From: Neostapfia colusana
Lineage: Eukaryota; Streptophyta; Magnoliopsida; Poales; Poaceae
NCBI GenBank assembly: GCA_030760725.1
Contig: JASWHV010000009.1
Location: 94,538,780-94,602,779 of the forward strand
Reading direction: 5' to 3'
Length of the DNA stretch: 64,000 nucleotides
Position numbers and translations under genes: made by a program. Below are positions 34,901-47,855 of this stretch, in pieces; the first letter of the stretch is position 1; each line of letters opens with the position of its first letter. A model generated the notes under the pieces. That model saw only the letters and a list, made by a program, of their open reading frames with translations, was not told the origin of the DNA and did not search any database.

Positions 34901-35778
34901 TGGGAGATCACATGTACACGCTCTTGCTCTTCTTTTCAGTGTTGGAAGCTCAAGCAACCGAGGCTCGGTTGGTTGCTGGCGATCGGGAAGAACAGAGCGG
35001 CGGATGGCGAGTGTTTTTTACGAAAGCAAAGCCACCGAGGGAGCATGAGCTGTGTATGGAAGACATGTTCGTTTGTGCAGCGTGTGTAGGAGAGATAAGA
35101 GCGAGCACCGAAGGAAAGACCACCCAGGCAAGCAGCTCGCCGGCCACGGCTCTGCTCGGTGGCGCGTGCTAAGCAACCGAAGACGTCGGTTGTTTGAGTG
35201 TGTGTATGACATGTGGGACCCCCACACCTCAAATACCCCCCTTCTGTGCTTTAAAATTCTCGCACCTCCTTTGTCCGAGTTCCACCAAAATTGGATGGTA
35301 GACCAAAGAAAATATGAGGAATTTGAATCTGAACTTGGATTTCAAAATTGAGCACATTTGGTTAGTTTCCAAATTCAAATTTTAATTTGAATGTGCTCTC
35401 AAGTAATACTTTGAATAAATGGTGGATGAGCTCCAAAATTCTCCAAATTTGGATTATGAGCTCATTGATACATGGAAATTGCATTAGTGAATTCACTTGG
35501 ATGCATTTAGACAATCTGAACATGAATCCTTTCAAAAGAATTCAAATCATGTTTAACCACCTTCTACTCATAGAGGATGTGCACATGAGTTAGAATTTTG
35601 GGAGTGAACTTCTTTCCCTAGGTTAACATGTGTCAAGCTTATACCAAAGAAAAAATTTAACTCCCTGACATGTCCATTTTTGGGTTCATCATTTCATGTG
35701 ACACAAACTCAAGCTTTCCATTGCCTTAACTTTGTTTCACAATGTGAAATAAACTTTACAAAAATTCGGGCTGTTACA
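31949..35778 (-). repeat. Element B 5' LTR (3830 bp, internally deleted)
   Basis: Sister of 18195-22346. Its PBS-side terminus reads TTTGAG where the sister has TGTGAG, a point change in the terminal dinucleotide context. Compared with the 3' LTR it lacks about 300 bp at about 34167 and about 60 bp at about 34757, but keeps about 40 bp near 33330 lost in the 3' LTR. Conserved start motif at 33460-33479, hairpin at 32328-32343, GC-rich block at about 34185-35230. Confidence 0.95.
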
Positions 35779-35783
35779 GGGGA
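35779..35783. repeat. Target site duplication of element B, right copy (GGGGA)
   Basis: Partner of 18190-18194; C's pol resumes at 35784. Confidence 0.95.
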
Positions 35784-37345
35784 CATCCAATTCAGTACTT
35801 GTGTAATCTTGCTTTTGTCTACAGCGATGCCATCTGCTGAGATACAATACCCGAGCAAAGGTACTGGCCATATCCAGAATTCGCACATGCTGAATTTTCG
35901 CGTATAGCTTGTGATCCCGCAGCCGTTGCAAGACTATATGCAGTTGCTTCTCGTGGTCTTCCTCCGACTTGGAATAAACCAGTAGGTCATCGATGAAGAC
36001 CACGACAAACTTGTATAGCTCCGGCATGAATACCGAGTTCATCAAGTACATGAACTGAGCTAGAGCGTTGGTGAGGCCAAGGAACATGACAAGGTACTCA
36101 AAAAGCCCGTACCTCGTCGAAAAGCTTTCTTTGGAATATCCTCAGCCCATATCTTAATCTGATGGTACCCTAATCTTAAGTCCATCTTGGAAAAGATCTT
36201 TGTTTCGACCAACTGATCAAACAAAATGTTGTTCCATGGCAACAGGTACTGCTTCTTGATTGTCACAGTGTTAAGAGGACGATAACCAACACAAAGCCGT
36301 AGTGTTTCGTCCTTCTTCTTTATAACAATACTGAACAACCCCAAGGTGACGAACTCAGTCGTACAAAACCTTTGCTCATAAGGTCATTCAGCGGTGTCTT
36401 CCACTCTGCCCATTCATTGGGTGCCATTTTGTACGGCCTTCGTGAACTCGGTGTTGTTCCCAGCGCAAATTCAATCTTGATCTCTACGTCCTGTTCGGGT
36501 GGCATGCCCGGAAAATACTTGGGAAACACGTCCGGATATTCATGTACCACTGGAATGTCCTCTATCTTAACAGTTTCCGAGTGGTTCAATATTGCAATCT
36601 ATTGCCGACTGGCGCCCAAAACTAATGTATGAAGACCGTGCTGTGGGGAGTTGAGCTTAATGGTTCGAGAACTGATGTTAAGAACCGCATTGTGGTAATT
36701 CAACCACGACCTCCCCAAAATAATGTCGATCTTCAGGCCCACGAGAATAATGAGTGTCGTGGGTTATAGTCTAACCCCCAAACAAAGAGGTGCTCGGAAG
36801 ACAACATCACTTGCTGTTGTGCGTCCCCAGGCAAAGATATGAGGTATTGCCACTTTGTAAAAGTGGTTTGGAGCTGATGCTGAGCCACAAAAGATTGACT
36901 AATAAAGCTAGGTGTGGCACCGGAGTCCAAGAGAATTAATACCGGTAGCTGATTCAGAGAAAACATCTCTGCTATTGCGGCTTCTCCTTCCCGAACATCA
37001 TCAATCACTGTGTACTGAATGTTGCTCCTTGTCTGCCCTCTTTTCTGCAGATATAGGTACGGGTCTGAATATTGAAAATATGATGACCCGCAGTCTTGAA
37101 TTTCCTCCAGACAATACTTAGCATAATGGCCCATCGGACCACAAGTGAAGCACGGATGTCTCTCCAGTTCTTCGCTAACTAGTGGTTGGAAGCTAAGTAC
37201 ATATGGCTGCAGCGATGGAGCACAAACCACCGTCAGATGCTGCTGCGGTGGAGGTGGTGCAAGTTGTGGTACTTGACCAGCAAACAACCTCTGAGGAGCT
37301 AATCGTACAGCGGCCTCCAGATTTCACCGGATGGCGTTCGCTACA
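35784..37345 (-). pseudogene. pol: gag tail, protease and RT of element C
   Basis: Minus strand, continuing at 18194 after removal of B. It begins with a gag remnant (near 37345-37170), then a zinc knuckle CFTCGPMGHYAKYC, a protease with DSGATPSFIS (Asp codon 36925-36927; the usual His of the motif is Pro), a PR/RT linker (about 36589-36320) and an RT with FIDD intact (35987-35998). Several frameshifts split the reading frame, including around 36330-36345, near 36120 and near 35900, where the RT thumb is out of frame. Most of gag, including the capsid-like part, is absent between this block and the leader. Confidence 0.88.
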
Positions 37346-38204
37346 CCAACCGGTACTTTTGGGGCACATAACTTGTGCTAGCCTGCACCATATCACTAAT
37401 TTTCCTCTTCTGTACAGAACAGACCTTTATATAATACGTCCAGATTTAGATCCAGTTAAAAGCATTTTCATAACTCAAGTTGCATACAAAAGTTAAAGTT
37501 AACTTCAATATGTTTCCAACGAGTATTCATATGCCTCCAGATCGTCCAGGGATCAAAAGTTATGATTTTCCAAAATTGACTCCTGGATAAAATTTGCCAG
37601 CATCTCCTTTGTATGTGGCTGGTTTTATCACAGTTGTATAAACAAATAAAATATGGATCTGAACAAACTTTGAACCACAACAATGTTGAATATATCATAA
37701 CCTTTCCAACCGTGTGTCATATGACCCTTAGGGATTTTTCTACAGAAAGTTATAAGTATTATACAGAAACATCCAGAGAGGTTTGCATCTGTCCTGTTTT
37801 CTGAACAGTTTGCCTTCAACTGGACATTCAACCAATTTGGCATGTGATTTTTCTCTGGTGGTATAAAAAAAGTTGTATAGCACTAAAAAAATTCCAGAAA
37901 TGTATCATACACCTCCATTGGGTAAAGCTACTCAGAGTTAGGCTCTGTCAAACTCCAGCAAAAATTCCTGCCAGAACAGAGTACTCTATTTTTGAGAAAC
38001 ATAGAAGCCTATCAAATCCCCCCTTTGAAGCTTAGTTCAAATGAAGATCTCAGTAACTAATATGTGTTTTCCAACTTCCATTTTAGTTGAAGTTACTCAT
38101 GAATGATTTCTTCATAGGAAAAAGTTATAAAGTGTAGTACGGTGGCGATGCACCGTAAGACATATGACGGTACTATGTTGGCTCACAAAAGAAAATCCTA
38201 ACCG
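37346..38204 (-). other. C leader, gag-proximal part
   Basis: Untranslated leader homologous to F (54846-56436) and A. It abuts the truncated gag at about 37345 and stops at the GCTTA target of element E (38205-38209), resuming at 60824. Confidence 0.8.
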
Positions 38205-38209
38205 GCTTA
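38205..38209. repeat. Target site duplication of element E, left copy (GCTTA)
   Basis: Matches 60819-60823. Joining the flanks restores AACCGGCTTACACCGGC, the leader phrase that B (near 31205) and F (near 55655) carry in slightly diverged form. Confidence 0.85.
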
Positions 38210-41200
38210 TGTAACAGCTCTGATACCATGCTGTGGGGGGCTGCCCCGTCCACAGGACCCCGTCGGGTGGTGCAGTGATATGCGGAACCCAACAACACAC
38301 GGGTTGAAAAAACACATCACATTACATAAATAATTTGCGGAAGCATACAGGAGTATTTTACAAATATCTATATCAAAATAAGCTACAGCGGAAGACTATA
38401 ACTCTCACGACTCATTTCTAACTTAGAAACAAAGAAACAGTCCAGCCCGCGGACATTTCTTACTAGCAACACGAAGACAAACCACAGCGGCGAGGATGCT
38501 CTTGAGTAACCACTCGGAGGTTCCCGAGTCTCATCGGCATCCCTTCATAAGCATGAAGTTAAACCTACAAAACAACTCGGATAGCATCCGTGAGCACAAC
38601 GCTCAGCAAGACTTAACCGTCACCCTAAATATTAAACTCTATGTGAGGTTATGAACCTAAAGTAGGATGGCATAATGCATAATAAACTCGCCTAAAAGTG
38701 AATCCTTACTTTCAGATATTAATTGCAGAAATTTTAAGTAACCTTGGGCACGCCACATCGGGAGTCCACAATCGAACAAGAAACGCTTTCCCCCGATGTA
38801 AATTGCTTACGGCATAAAAGAATTGAGTTTGCACTAGCTATTCATCAACGATGCATAACAAAGTTAGTATAAACTTCAACTCAATGTTATTAGTTCCTTT
38901 ATCATGCAAGTTCTTACTACGTCACGACTGTGAGAACAAGTATGCTCGGTCCATCCCGCGAGCGATGGTGATTCGAATCAATAACACCTGGACTACACGA
39001 CACGTACGCCCGTACTCGACGTTGCCTACAGCAACCATCACTGACGTCGTACGTGGCAGCCTTTCCCCCGTTTCACCCCTGTTGAATCGATCAAGTCGCC
39101 CTGTACAGTAGTCACTCTCATGGTGCACCTACCGACATGAGATGTCATGAGAATGTTCCCCACATACTGCACACCGGCCGTCACGCCTGAGGCGACCTGA
39201 AAAGGATCAACGACAGCTTCCCGAGGTACATCGGTTTACTGGGTCCCATAATACCAGCATGAGTCCAGTACACAACTCAAATTTGTTCAACAGGGCCGCA
39301 TACGGACCGGTCCTTGACCGACACGGACAGGTCTACAGCACCCATGCCCCTACAACCTTCCGGTCTCAACTTTAACTTGCTAATTCATTTTTGAACCAAA
39401 CCCGTATGCCTCTATTGTTCCTGAACGTGCGAGTAGCATCTCACCACTCGACTTCTACCGAACCTATGGCAGTTATACACGGTGAAAGACATCTACCCAA
39501 TACTCCATGAGTCGTTTGGTTATGCAAGAGGAGTATCAAACACAAGACCTAATGCATAGTTCATATCTTAATCGAAAGTGAATACAAAGTAAAACTTATA
39601 AGCTGTTAAATGCAAACCGGAGCTTACCTGTTTTGCAGGCTAGTCGTATATAATCAGTTAGTATCCTTGCTGATCAACTGTTGATTCTCCGGAGCTTGAT
39701 CCACTTCAATGAATCGCTCCTTTGAATCCCTTTCATCGTGAATCCTAATGAAATGCATATGCACATGTTTTATGGAATGTAATGGAAAGAAGTTACAGAA
39801 TGGAGTTCTTAGGAACAGAGGTTGTGTGGAAAAGCCAAGAATGGCTTGGTTTGCCTCTGTTGTGCAAAGAAACAGAAATGACTAAATTGATCTTAGTGTT
39901 TTAGCTATACACTAACTACTTTCCTTAATGAACATAAAAGATGAGCTGAAAAGAATTGGATGCAACTGAAGAACAAGAACTCCGATGGCCTCAAAACTTT
40001 TACAGCAGGTTCTATACTACCTAGGGATTTTGCTTGCCAAATTGCAGCTAGTGTGGGATAAAATTGTGCTCTCCATGATTCTCCCAAGAGTCTTTATGTA
40101 TTTTTCCCATGTACATAAGTATGGAGAATAAGAACAGGGAGTTCTAAGGCTCAAATTGAGCTGATAATTTACATGTGAGTTCCTGGTCACATGAAAGTAA
40201 CTTGGCCCAAAATTCAGACCTTTTACTTGGGTAGTTCCTCCAGAATAATTCTTTAAGTATTTCTACTCTAAAGAATTAATTCTGAATTAATGTGCATTTT
40301 CATGCCAAATTAAGTGAACTACAATTTCAAGTATGTCTCACAGAGCTTGCCTAAATTTTGCTATGATTTTTAAGAGATATGGATTGTCCAGAACATATTT
40401 TATAAGTGGGAAACATTTTTTGAAAATGTTTCTGGACTCTTATGACACAGCAGTTTGTATTTAGCAAATTCCAACTCAAATAATCTTCAAATTGGCTAAT
40501 CATTTGCTAGAAGGCTAACACTATGCTAAAGAATATTCTGGCAAAATTTGAGGATTTTTGGATAAACCAAACTCCCTCAATAATTCTTTTTCAGAAAACT
40601 TTCAAAGAATTTTCCAGAATGCAATATTGACTTTCATACAAATTTAGGTTCATATTTGGATAGATCTCTGCAAAATGAATCCAACCCAATTGGAATCACT
40701 CAAATTGGAGGTTTCTACACAGAGATATGAATTTCCAAAATTGTAGCAACATCTGGAATTATTTTCCCTACTGAAAAGTGGGCTTGACCCACTGTTTAAA
40801 ACTCAGCCAGTAGAATTGCGGCCACACCAGGTTCACAGTATTTTTGCGCGCCAGCACACCAGATCCGGGCCACAGCTGATCCCAGATTTAAAACTGAGCC
40901 GCTGACAGATGGGCGCGGCCCCTTCTTCCACCTCCCGCCGGTTCCTCGCGCGCGCGCTGCCTCCCCCTCGCTGGAGCAATTCGCAACTCGCCGGATCGCC
41001 ACTGCCGGCCACCGCACGAGGTGAAACTCGTCGCCAGGGGGTTTAGCACACCGAGGAACACGCTGGTGAAGTGTTTCAGGGCTGCCGGTGACCGGAAGAT
41101 GGCTGGCGACGTGTGGCGGCCTCGGTTGAACTTCGGCACCATCGGCCGGGGTTCCTAGCCCGCCAAAACGTCGGCCAACTAGCTCTACAGCATCAGTGGG

Positions 41201-42504
41201 TGATCGCCAGCTCGACAAGGCCATGGATTAGCTCGGAAACGGGGGCAACTAGGTCTTCATCATGCGCCGATTGGTTCCGTAAAGAACACCCTCGGTAGAG
41301 CTCGAAATCCATCGCTCCGAGGTGTTTTCATGCGACGGATGCTAAAGAGATTTTGATCGCCGGCTTGTCCAGCTGCTACGTGCAAGATTTGAGGACATAT
41401 GGATGATCAGAGAGGGGGAATTTGAAGAAACCGTACCGGCTGCTCGGGTTGAACTCGCCGGAGCAAAATCTTCAAATTCATCGTCGATGCTGCACGGTTT
41501 GGCTCGAGCTTCGGTTGAGAGCAGCACCACCACAGCACGCTCCCGTGGCCGTGCTTGATCGAGCTTGAAAACCACCATAGTGGTCTGTCCACGTGAAGCC
41601 GGTTGAGTTGTTTGGAAGGCAAGGGAAGCCGGAGCTCACTTGTTTCTTGGTCGGGGATGCGAGCAGCGAGTGCACTGTGCCGTTTTGCTGCTCAGAGGGG
41701 GATGGTGCGGTTGTTTCTGCCGGATTTCCCGATCAACCCGAGAAGCGGAGGGCAGAGGAGCTCTGCTCGGTGTCGCTCGCGAGGAGGAGAAGGTAAACGG
41801 GCTTTGCATCGGACAGAGGGAGTGGATCACGTACAAAAGAGAGGTGAACCGCCCCTGGGCGCCAGCGCTTGGGAAAGGGAAGCTGGAGGTGGCGCCGGGC
41901 TTCTCTTGGTGGCACACACGGGTGAGAGCCCTTCAGTCGGTTGGAGAACAGAGACAATGCAAATGTTTGCATCATGTGCAAGTTTTGACCTTCCACTCAA
42001 TGACATGTGGATCCTGCCCCACACTCTCCTCCCAAAATATCTCTTCATGTTGATCTTCCCAAATTCCCAAATTCTGAGTTTGAAAGGTGGCTAAAATTTG
42101 AATCCTCAAAATTCAGTTTGAATTTGCATGAAAAAATTGAATTTGGTTGGAGTTTGGAAAATGCTTCCATAATTCCTTTTTGGAGCCCACCCTAAAAATG
42201 AAAAGTTTGTTATCCACTTTTTCCCAAATTTCCAACTCTAGGGCTGCATGGTTATTCAATGTTTTGGCCACCATTTGTGTGAACTTTGAATTTCAAATCT
42301 GATTTTTAAACTTGCATTCAAAGAGGTATTTAAATCCTTATTGATTCTAAACCTTCAAATAAAGATGTGAGCCTCATTTTGGATAATCATCCATGTATCA
42401 CTTTGCAAGAAGAAAAGTTTTAGCAAATCCCATTTTTCATGTCTTTGCCACACATATGAACTCAAACCTCGGATTCATTCATATACATTTTTGGAACTTT
42501 TACA
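38210..42504 (-). repeat. Element E 3' LTR with a 22-bp terminal extension
   Basis: The canonical LTR start, by homology, is TGTGGGGGG at 38232. Between it and the TSD lie 22 bp (38210-38231) containing GCTCTGATACCA, the reverse complement of a tRNA-iMet PBS, and starting TGTAACAG. The far end is CTTTTACA at 42504. Conserved start motif at 39610-39629, TATA-like GTATATAA near 39647, stem-loop 38755-38799 with perfect 8-bp arms, hairpin 38591-38605 and GC-rich block at about 40790-41960. Confidence 0.85.
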
Positions 42505-42539
42505 TTCCTCCCCCCTTAAAAGAATCTCGTCCCGAGATT
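42505..42539 (-). other. Polypurine tract and palindrome of E
   Basis: Minus strand: perfect palindrome (42523-42539) followed by TCTTTTAAGGGGGGAGGAA, ending at the LTR. Confidence 0.9.
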
Positions 42540-42568
42540 ACAAAAGAAGAACGAGACAGAAGAGGTAA

Positions 42569-43321
42569 TTACAAACTGTACAAAGCTAAAGGTTCTGGAT
42601 AGTTGGTGCGGAGGTAATCTTCACTTTCCCACGTCGCCTCTTCCGCAGTATGATTACTCCATAGCACCTTGAAAAATCCGATCGTCTGGTTCCGGGTTAC
42701 CCGGTCTTTTCATCCAAAATCTGAACTGGTCCTCGGTGTAGGTCAGGTCTGGTTTCAATTCATCGATTTCCTCGGCTCGAACAGCAGTGGTGAATTTGAG
42801 GCACTTCCGCAGCTGTGACACATGAAATACATCATGAACACCTGCAATACTTTCCTGCAATTTTAGCCGGTAGGCCACGGGTCCGCACTTATCCGTAATA
42901 GCAAAAGGACCAATAAAGCGGGGAGCGAGTTTCCCCTTTACACCGAACCGGTGAATTCCCTTCATCGGAGATACACGAAGATAAACGTGCTCTCCGACGT
43001 CAAAATGCAATGGCCTACGCCTTTGATCAGCATAGCTCTTCTGTCGGGATTGTGCAGCCTTCAAATTTTCTTGTATCAACCCAACTCGGTCTTCGGCTTC
43101 GTTCACAAGATCAACCCCAAACAGGACTCTTTTGCCAGACTCACACCAATTCAACAGCGTGCGACCCTTTCGGCCGTAGAGAGCTTCATAGGGTGCCATT
43201 TTAATACTCGCTTGATACCCGTTGTTGTATGAAATCTCCGCCAACGGTAAGTGATCATCCCAATTCTTACCGTGGTGGATTGCACACGCTCTCAACATAT
43301 CTTCCAGCACCTGGTTCACCC
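42569..43321 (-). pseudogene. pol: pol of element E: integrase C-terminus and chromodomain
   Basis: Continues from 47856 after removal of solo LTR D. It starts with VNQVLEDMLRACAIHHG, the helix just after the catalytic Glu, then the post-core and GKLAPRFIGPF segments, and reaches the chromodomain. A frameshift near 42700-42710 throws the chromodomain out of frame; FFKVLWSNH and EEATWESEDYL remain readable in the shifted frame up to a TAA at 42569-42571. Confidence 0.9.
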
Positions 43322-46300
43322 TGTAAAGGTCCCAAAATATGCATACAGAGAAACTCTTGTTTGCACAAAGTCGGTTTCATATGTATGAAAAATGGGACTT
43401 GTTAAAAAAATTTCCACATGTGATAACAGACATGAGAGTTTTCTTCACACAAGTTCAAACATTTATTTGAAGACTTGGAACCCAAGAGGGATCTAAAACC
43501 AAAGTGGGAAGTTCCCATATGTGTAAGAACGCAAAAGTCAGATTTTGGAACAACTTGTTCAACTCAAAAACTCAAATGAGGTTAACACAATGATTTTCAA
43601 ACTGTTGTGCTAAAAATCCCATTTGCAGCAGCCAAATCAAAGATCAGATTTCATATTTGAATTCCTTGGGTCCAAATTAGGGGGTAGGCAAAGTTTCATG
43701 AATTTTTGGAAATGTTTCCTACCCATTTTTAAAATGGACTTTTAATTGCATAGGAATCCAAATTCAAAAGTGGATTTGAATGAAACTTGTCCAATTCTTC
43801 AAAGTCCGTTCAGATTATATTTTTTCACATTTGAATTGAGTTGTTTGTCAAAGTGTGGAGATATTTGTGATAAAATTTGAGGGGATAAGGGGGGACAGTG
43901 GGGCCCACATGTCATAGGGCTAAATTGACTTGCACCTTAAGTCTTGTGCTCTGCTTTTCACTCCACCGAAGAATTCCTCCTGGGCGACACCGAGCTGCTC
44001 GCGCCACCTCGCGGTTCCACCTCCTGTTCAACTGGTGCTCGGCCTGATCCTTACACCCGGAGCAAACCGAAACACGTTGCCTCCTTCACTCGCTCGCGCT
44101 CTCGGTGTTTCCTCACGCAAGAACAGAACCGGCAGACTCACCACCACACTCTGCGTTTTTCCCGATCGCCGGCCCCAACCGAGCCTCGGTTGCTTGTGCC
44201 GGCAGCACAGAAAAGCAGCACCCGTGCATTCTCCACCATGCTAGCCCCGCAACGCCGAAGTTCCTAGCCCGTGGCGCGCGCAAATCAGTAACTGGCGCCA
44301 AGGAACGGAGCTCACCGGCGGAAGCCAAGTCGGGTCACCGTGGACAGCGAGTTACGGCTCTCTTCATCGTCCCTCCTCTACACAAAAAAGGTGAGCCATA
44401 CTCCCTATTTTGTGTAGCTGCAAGACGTATAGAGATTGATCAACCGGGTGAAGGGAATTTCCATATTTTCCAAAACATAGTGTGTTTGGGTAGAGCCCGG
44501 TCTACCACGAAATTCATGTTACTCGGGTAGATACTGGCCGAGCAAAACTTGCAAGCACCTTCCTCACATCCTAGCGCTCCTCCTCAAGCAAGAATCGAGC
44601 TAAATGATCCAGAAACGATCGTGTTCTTGCTGTTTTTCGGGCCGCCATGGAAAAACATCTCGGGTCACCGTGGAGCTCGATGTTTCCGGCCTTGTCACGA
44701 GGTTTGGCGTCCATTTTCGACATCCTCAAGCTCCCACGGTGCTCTCCGATCGATTCCCGACCATATTGATGCGGTGTAGATGGTTTCCATCCACGCCGGA
44801 ACCCTAACGGCCGCTGCCGCCGTCGCGTACCCTGTTCCTGTTATCTACGGCCGCCGGCGACCCTCTAGATGGGTTCAGCGCCACAAATTAAGGGGTGCCG
44901 CGAGTTTGAGGTCGGGAGATGGCCGGGGAGGCTGTTCCGACGACGTTCGCCGGAGGGCGCCGCCGTGGCCTCTGTTTGGCGCGAGGAAGAAGACGACCTG
45001 TCGGGTGGGACCCACTTGCAGACTTTTAAACATTTCCAGAATTTCCCATTTTAGTTCAAACTTTGGAGAGCCCTAACTTTGTGTAGGAATGTCCAAAAAT
45101 TGTGAAACAAATTTTGTTGGATCGCTATCAAAGAGTAGTATCCAGGGGTACAGCCCAATGTTTATGAAAATGCCTGGATTTGGCTCATTAATTCATATAA
45201 AAATATTTTGTAGGAATTTTTCCAGGAGTTCTGTCTATTAGAAAATTCCCAAATTTGGGCAGGAGATTCGTCCAAAAATACTTGAACTCCAGTAAAAATT
45301 TAAGAGGTATTGGACCTCATTTGCTTGGCCAAATGTGGTGTTAATTTCTTATGTCTCTGAAAATTGGAAAAATAGAACAGAGTTCAATTTCAGATTTTTC
45401 CCCAAACTTTAGAACCTCATAACTTTTGCTAGGAAGCTCCAAATTTAGTGATTCAAATTGGGTTGGATTCAGGTTGGAAAAATCTATCCGAATATGCAAC
45501 CCAAGTTGTATGAAACTCAGTATTTAATTCTGGAAACTTTTCAGCAAACGAATTTTAGAGGGAGTTTGGTTTACACAAAAGTCCTCAAATTTGGCCAGAT
45601 TATTCTTTAGGATGTTAGTGAGCTCCTGTAAAAGTTTCAGCTCATTTTGAGTTGATTTGATTATGGAAATTCAGATTTGAAGTTGCTGTGTTCAATTGAA
45701 TACAGAAACATTTTCAGAGAATTTCCAAAAGTTGGGAATTCAGTTCTGGGAAATTCTTAGCTACAAAAATCCTAGGAAAATTCATGCATGCTCCCTGAGC
45801 TATTTTTGAAATTGTAGTTCACTTGAATTTGCATGAAAGTGCAACTTTATTCAGAATTAATTCCTTTTTGATAAACGCTTAAGGAATTGTTCTAAGTGAT
45901 CTACTCATTGAAAAATTCTAAATTTTGGTCCAGACTACTTTCTTGTGATAAGGAACTCACAAGAAAATTTTCAGCTCCATTGGAGCTATGGATCACCCCT
46001 CTTCTGTTTAACCTTTTAAGGTGATCAACATAGAAGAGGGGGGAAACACTTAGTACTTAATCATGTTGCTTAGACACAAACCAAAACCACTAGCACCAGT
46101 GTCATTTTAAATTCTTAAACAGGGTTCCAGTTTTTAAACTTGTTATTAGAACTTGTTAGCAAAATCTTTACAATTAAATCCATATGCATATTCATTACGT
46201 GTAGTATCTACGTGCAGAATTTAAAGTCATCGGAGTGGAGATCAAGGAAGGAGGAAAGCAATTGATCATGTCAAGTGGTCTTCACTAACTGAACCGTATA

Positions 46301-47850
46301 TATAAGTCCCCTGCAAAACGAAAAGTCAAGCCCCGGTTTGCATAAAACCTTACAAGTTTTTTATTTGTATTCACTTTATATTGTCTAGCATTTAGTTTCT
46401 TGCATTAAGTTTAGATGGTATGAAACTCCAAATGCATGACCCAAAAAAATCCTGGATTTTAATGTAGGGTAGGTTATGAATTGATTATAACTGCTGATCT
46501 CAAGTTAACAAAAGTGGATTAAAAGAGGCATAACTTGAGTAGGTAGTTTCCTACTCGTGAACCGGGATTAAGGGGGATCAATCGGAAGAGTTGGGAATTG
46601 ATCCTCATAGTTGGGAATGGAGACCTGGCAGTGGATGGAAGCCTCAAGGACGTGGTCCTGTGAACCTAGTGTATGTCTAAGTCGATTAAGGCCCGTTCTC
46701 GTGTGCGGCCCGTTGGACAAGTTTGAGTTGTGTGCCGGATGCATACTGGCTATATGGGACCCAAGAAACCGATGTAACATGTTAATCTGGGTGTCGAGGC
46801 ATACCTCACCGTCTGATGCAGATGATGAACAAATAGAGAAGTCAGCTCTACGATGGTTTGCCGTAGTCAGTGGGAACAGTTCGACATTTGGGTGTCATGT
46901 GAAAGGTTGCCACGTACGACGTCAGTGACGGTTGCTTTGTGCAACGTCGAGTACGGGCGTACGTGTCGTGTCAGTCGGGTGTTTTTGATTGCAATCACCG
47001 TCGCTTGCAGAATGGACTGAGCATACTTGTTCTCTGTGTTGTGACATAGTAATAAACTGGGAAAACCTTAATAATGCTTTGTGAGTAATCCTCATAATGG
47101 AGATGAGTAATGATCAACACTTTCACTAAATTTATTTTCCACCTTGGTCTAGTAGCGTCGAGGCAAAGCGTTTTTTGTTTGATTTTGGAGTCTCGACGTT
47201 GTTGGCGCAAGGTCTGTATGGGACTAGGGTAGCTCATTAAAGTAATTTTCACCTCGGGCAAGTGACATCGAGATGAAGCGTTTCTTGTTCGATTGTGGAG
47301 CCTCGATGTAAATTGTGCGAGGGCTATAAAAGTTGCTTAAAACTTGAAGTAAGGATTCTCTTTTAGCTCAAGTTCATCCTTTGTGCAAACTTCTATATTT
47401 AGCCCGCTATTTTCAGCATGTAGAGTTTCATGACTAGGGTGACGGTTAAGTCTTGCTGAGCTTCATGCTCAGGGATACTACATGAGTTGTTTTGCAGGTA
47501 ATAACTGTCGCTGATATGTACGGGTGTCCGATGAGACTCGGAACTCTCCGAGTGGTGAACTCATGGCAACCCCTGCCACTGCTATTGTGATAGTGTTGCT
47601 AGCGAGAAGGGTCCACGGGCTGGACACCTTCTCTGTTGCTTAGCATAGGTATGAGACGTGAGTTGTAATAGTCTTCCGCTGTAGATTATTTTGAGAAGTA
47701 TTTGTAAAAATTTACACTTTGTAAGCTTCCGCTTGATTTATGTAATATGATGCTTTATTATGTGTGTTGTTGGGTGCCGCATCGCACGACACCACCCAAT
47801 GCGATTCCGGGCGAGCGGCACGGCCCCGTGATTGGGACCAGGCCCTCACA
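43322..47850 (+). repeat. Solo LTR D (4529 bp, TSD CACCC)
   Basis: Starts TGTAAAGGTCCC and ends GGCCCTCACA, with CACCC at 43317-43321 and 47851-47855. It is of A's LTR family and in A's orientation, opposite to the host element. TATA box TATATATAA at 46297-46305, conserved motif at 46324-46343, two stem-loops (47156-47198 and 47265-47309), hairpin 47457-47471, GC-rich block at about 43935-45020. No internal region remains. Confidence 0.95.
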
Positions 47851-47855
47851 CACCC

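Larger units (their letters stand above)
18195..35778 (-). mobile_element. Element B: complete minus-strand chromovirus with a solo LTR inside
   Basis: Bounded by matching LTRs (18195-22346 and 31949-35778), with PPT 22347-22380, pol, gag-protease, leader and PBS 31933-31945 in the correct minus-strand order, and a perfect 5-bp TSD. Solo LTR H interrupts its leader. A compared stretch of 125 bp (22000 against 35440) has 5 mismatches, about 4%, so B is younger than C. It is defective in gag, RT, RNase H and integrase. Confidence 0.95.

Noticed and set aside
38232..42504. Reading 38232-42504 as the 5' LTR of element C in a tandem LTR-body-LTR-body array
   Set aside because: This LTR does not match C's 3' LTR closely, whereas 61412 onward does; the GCTTA duplicate and restored leader phrase favour an insertion of E.
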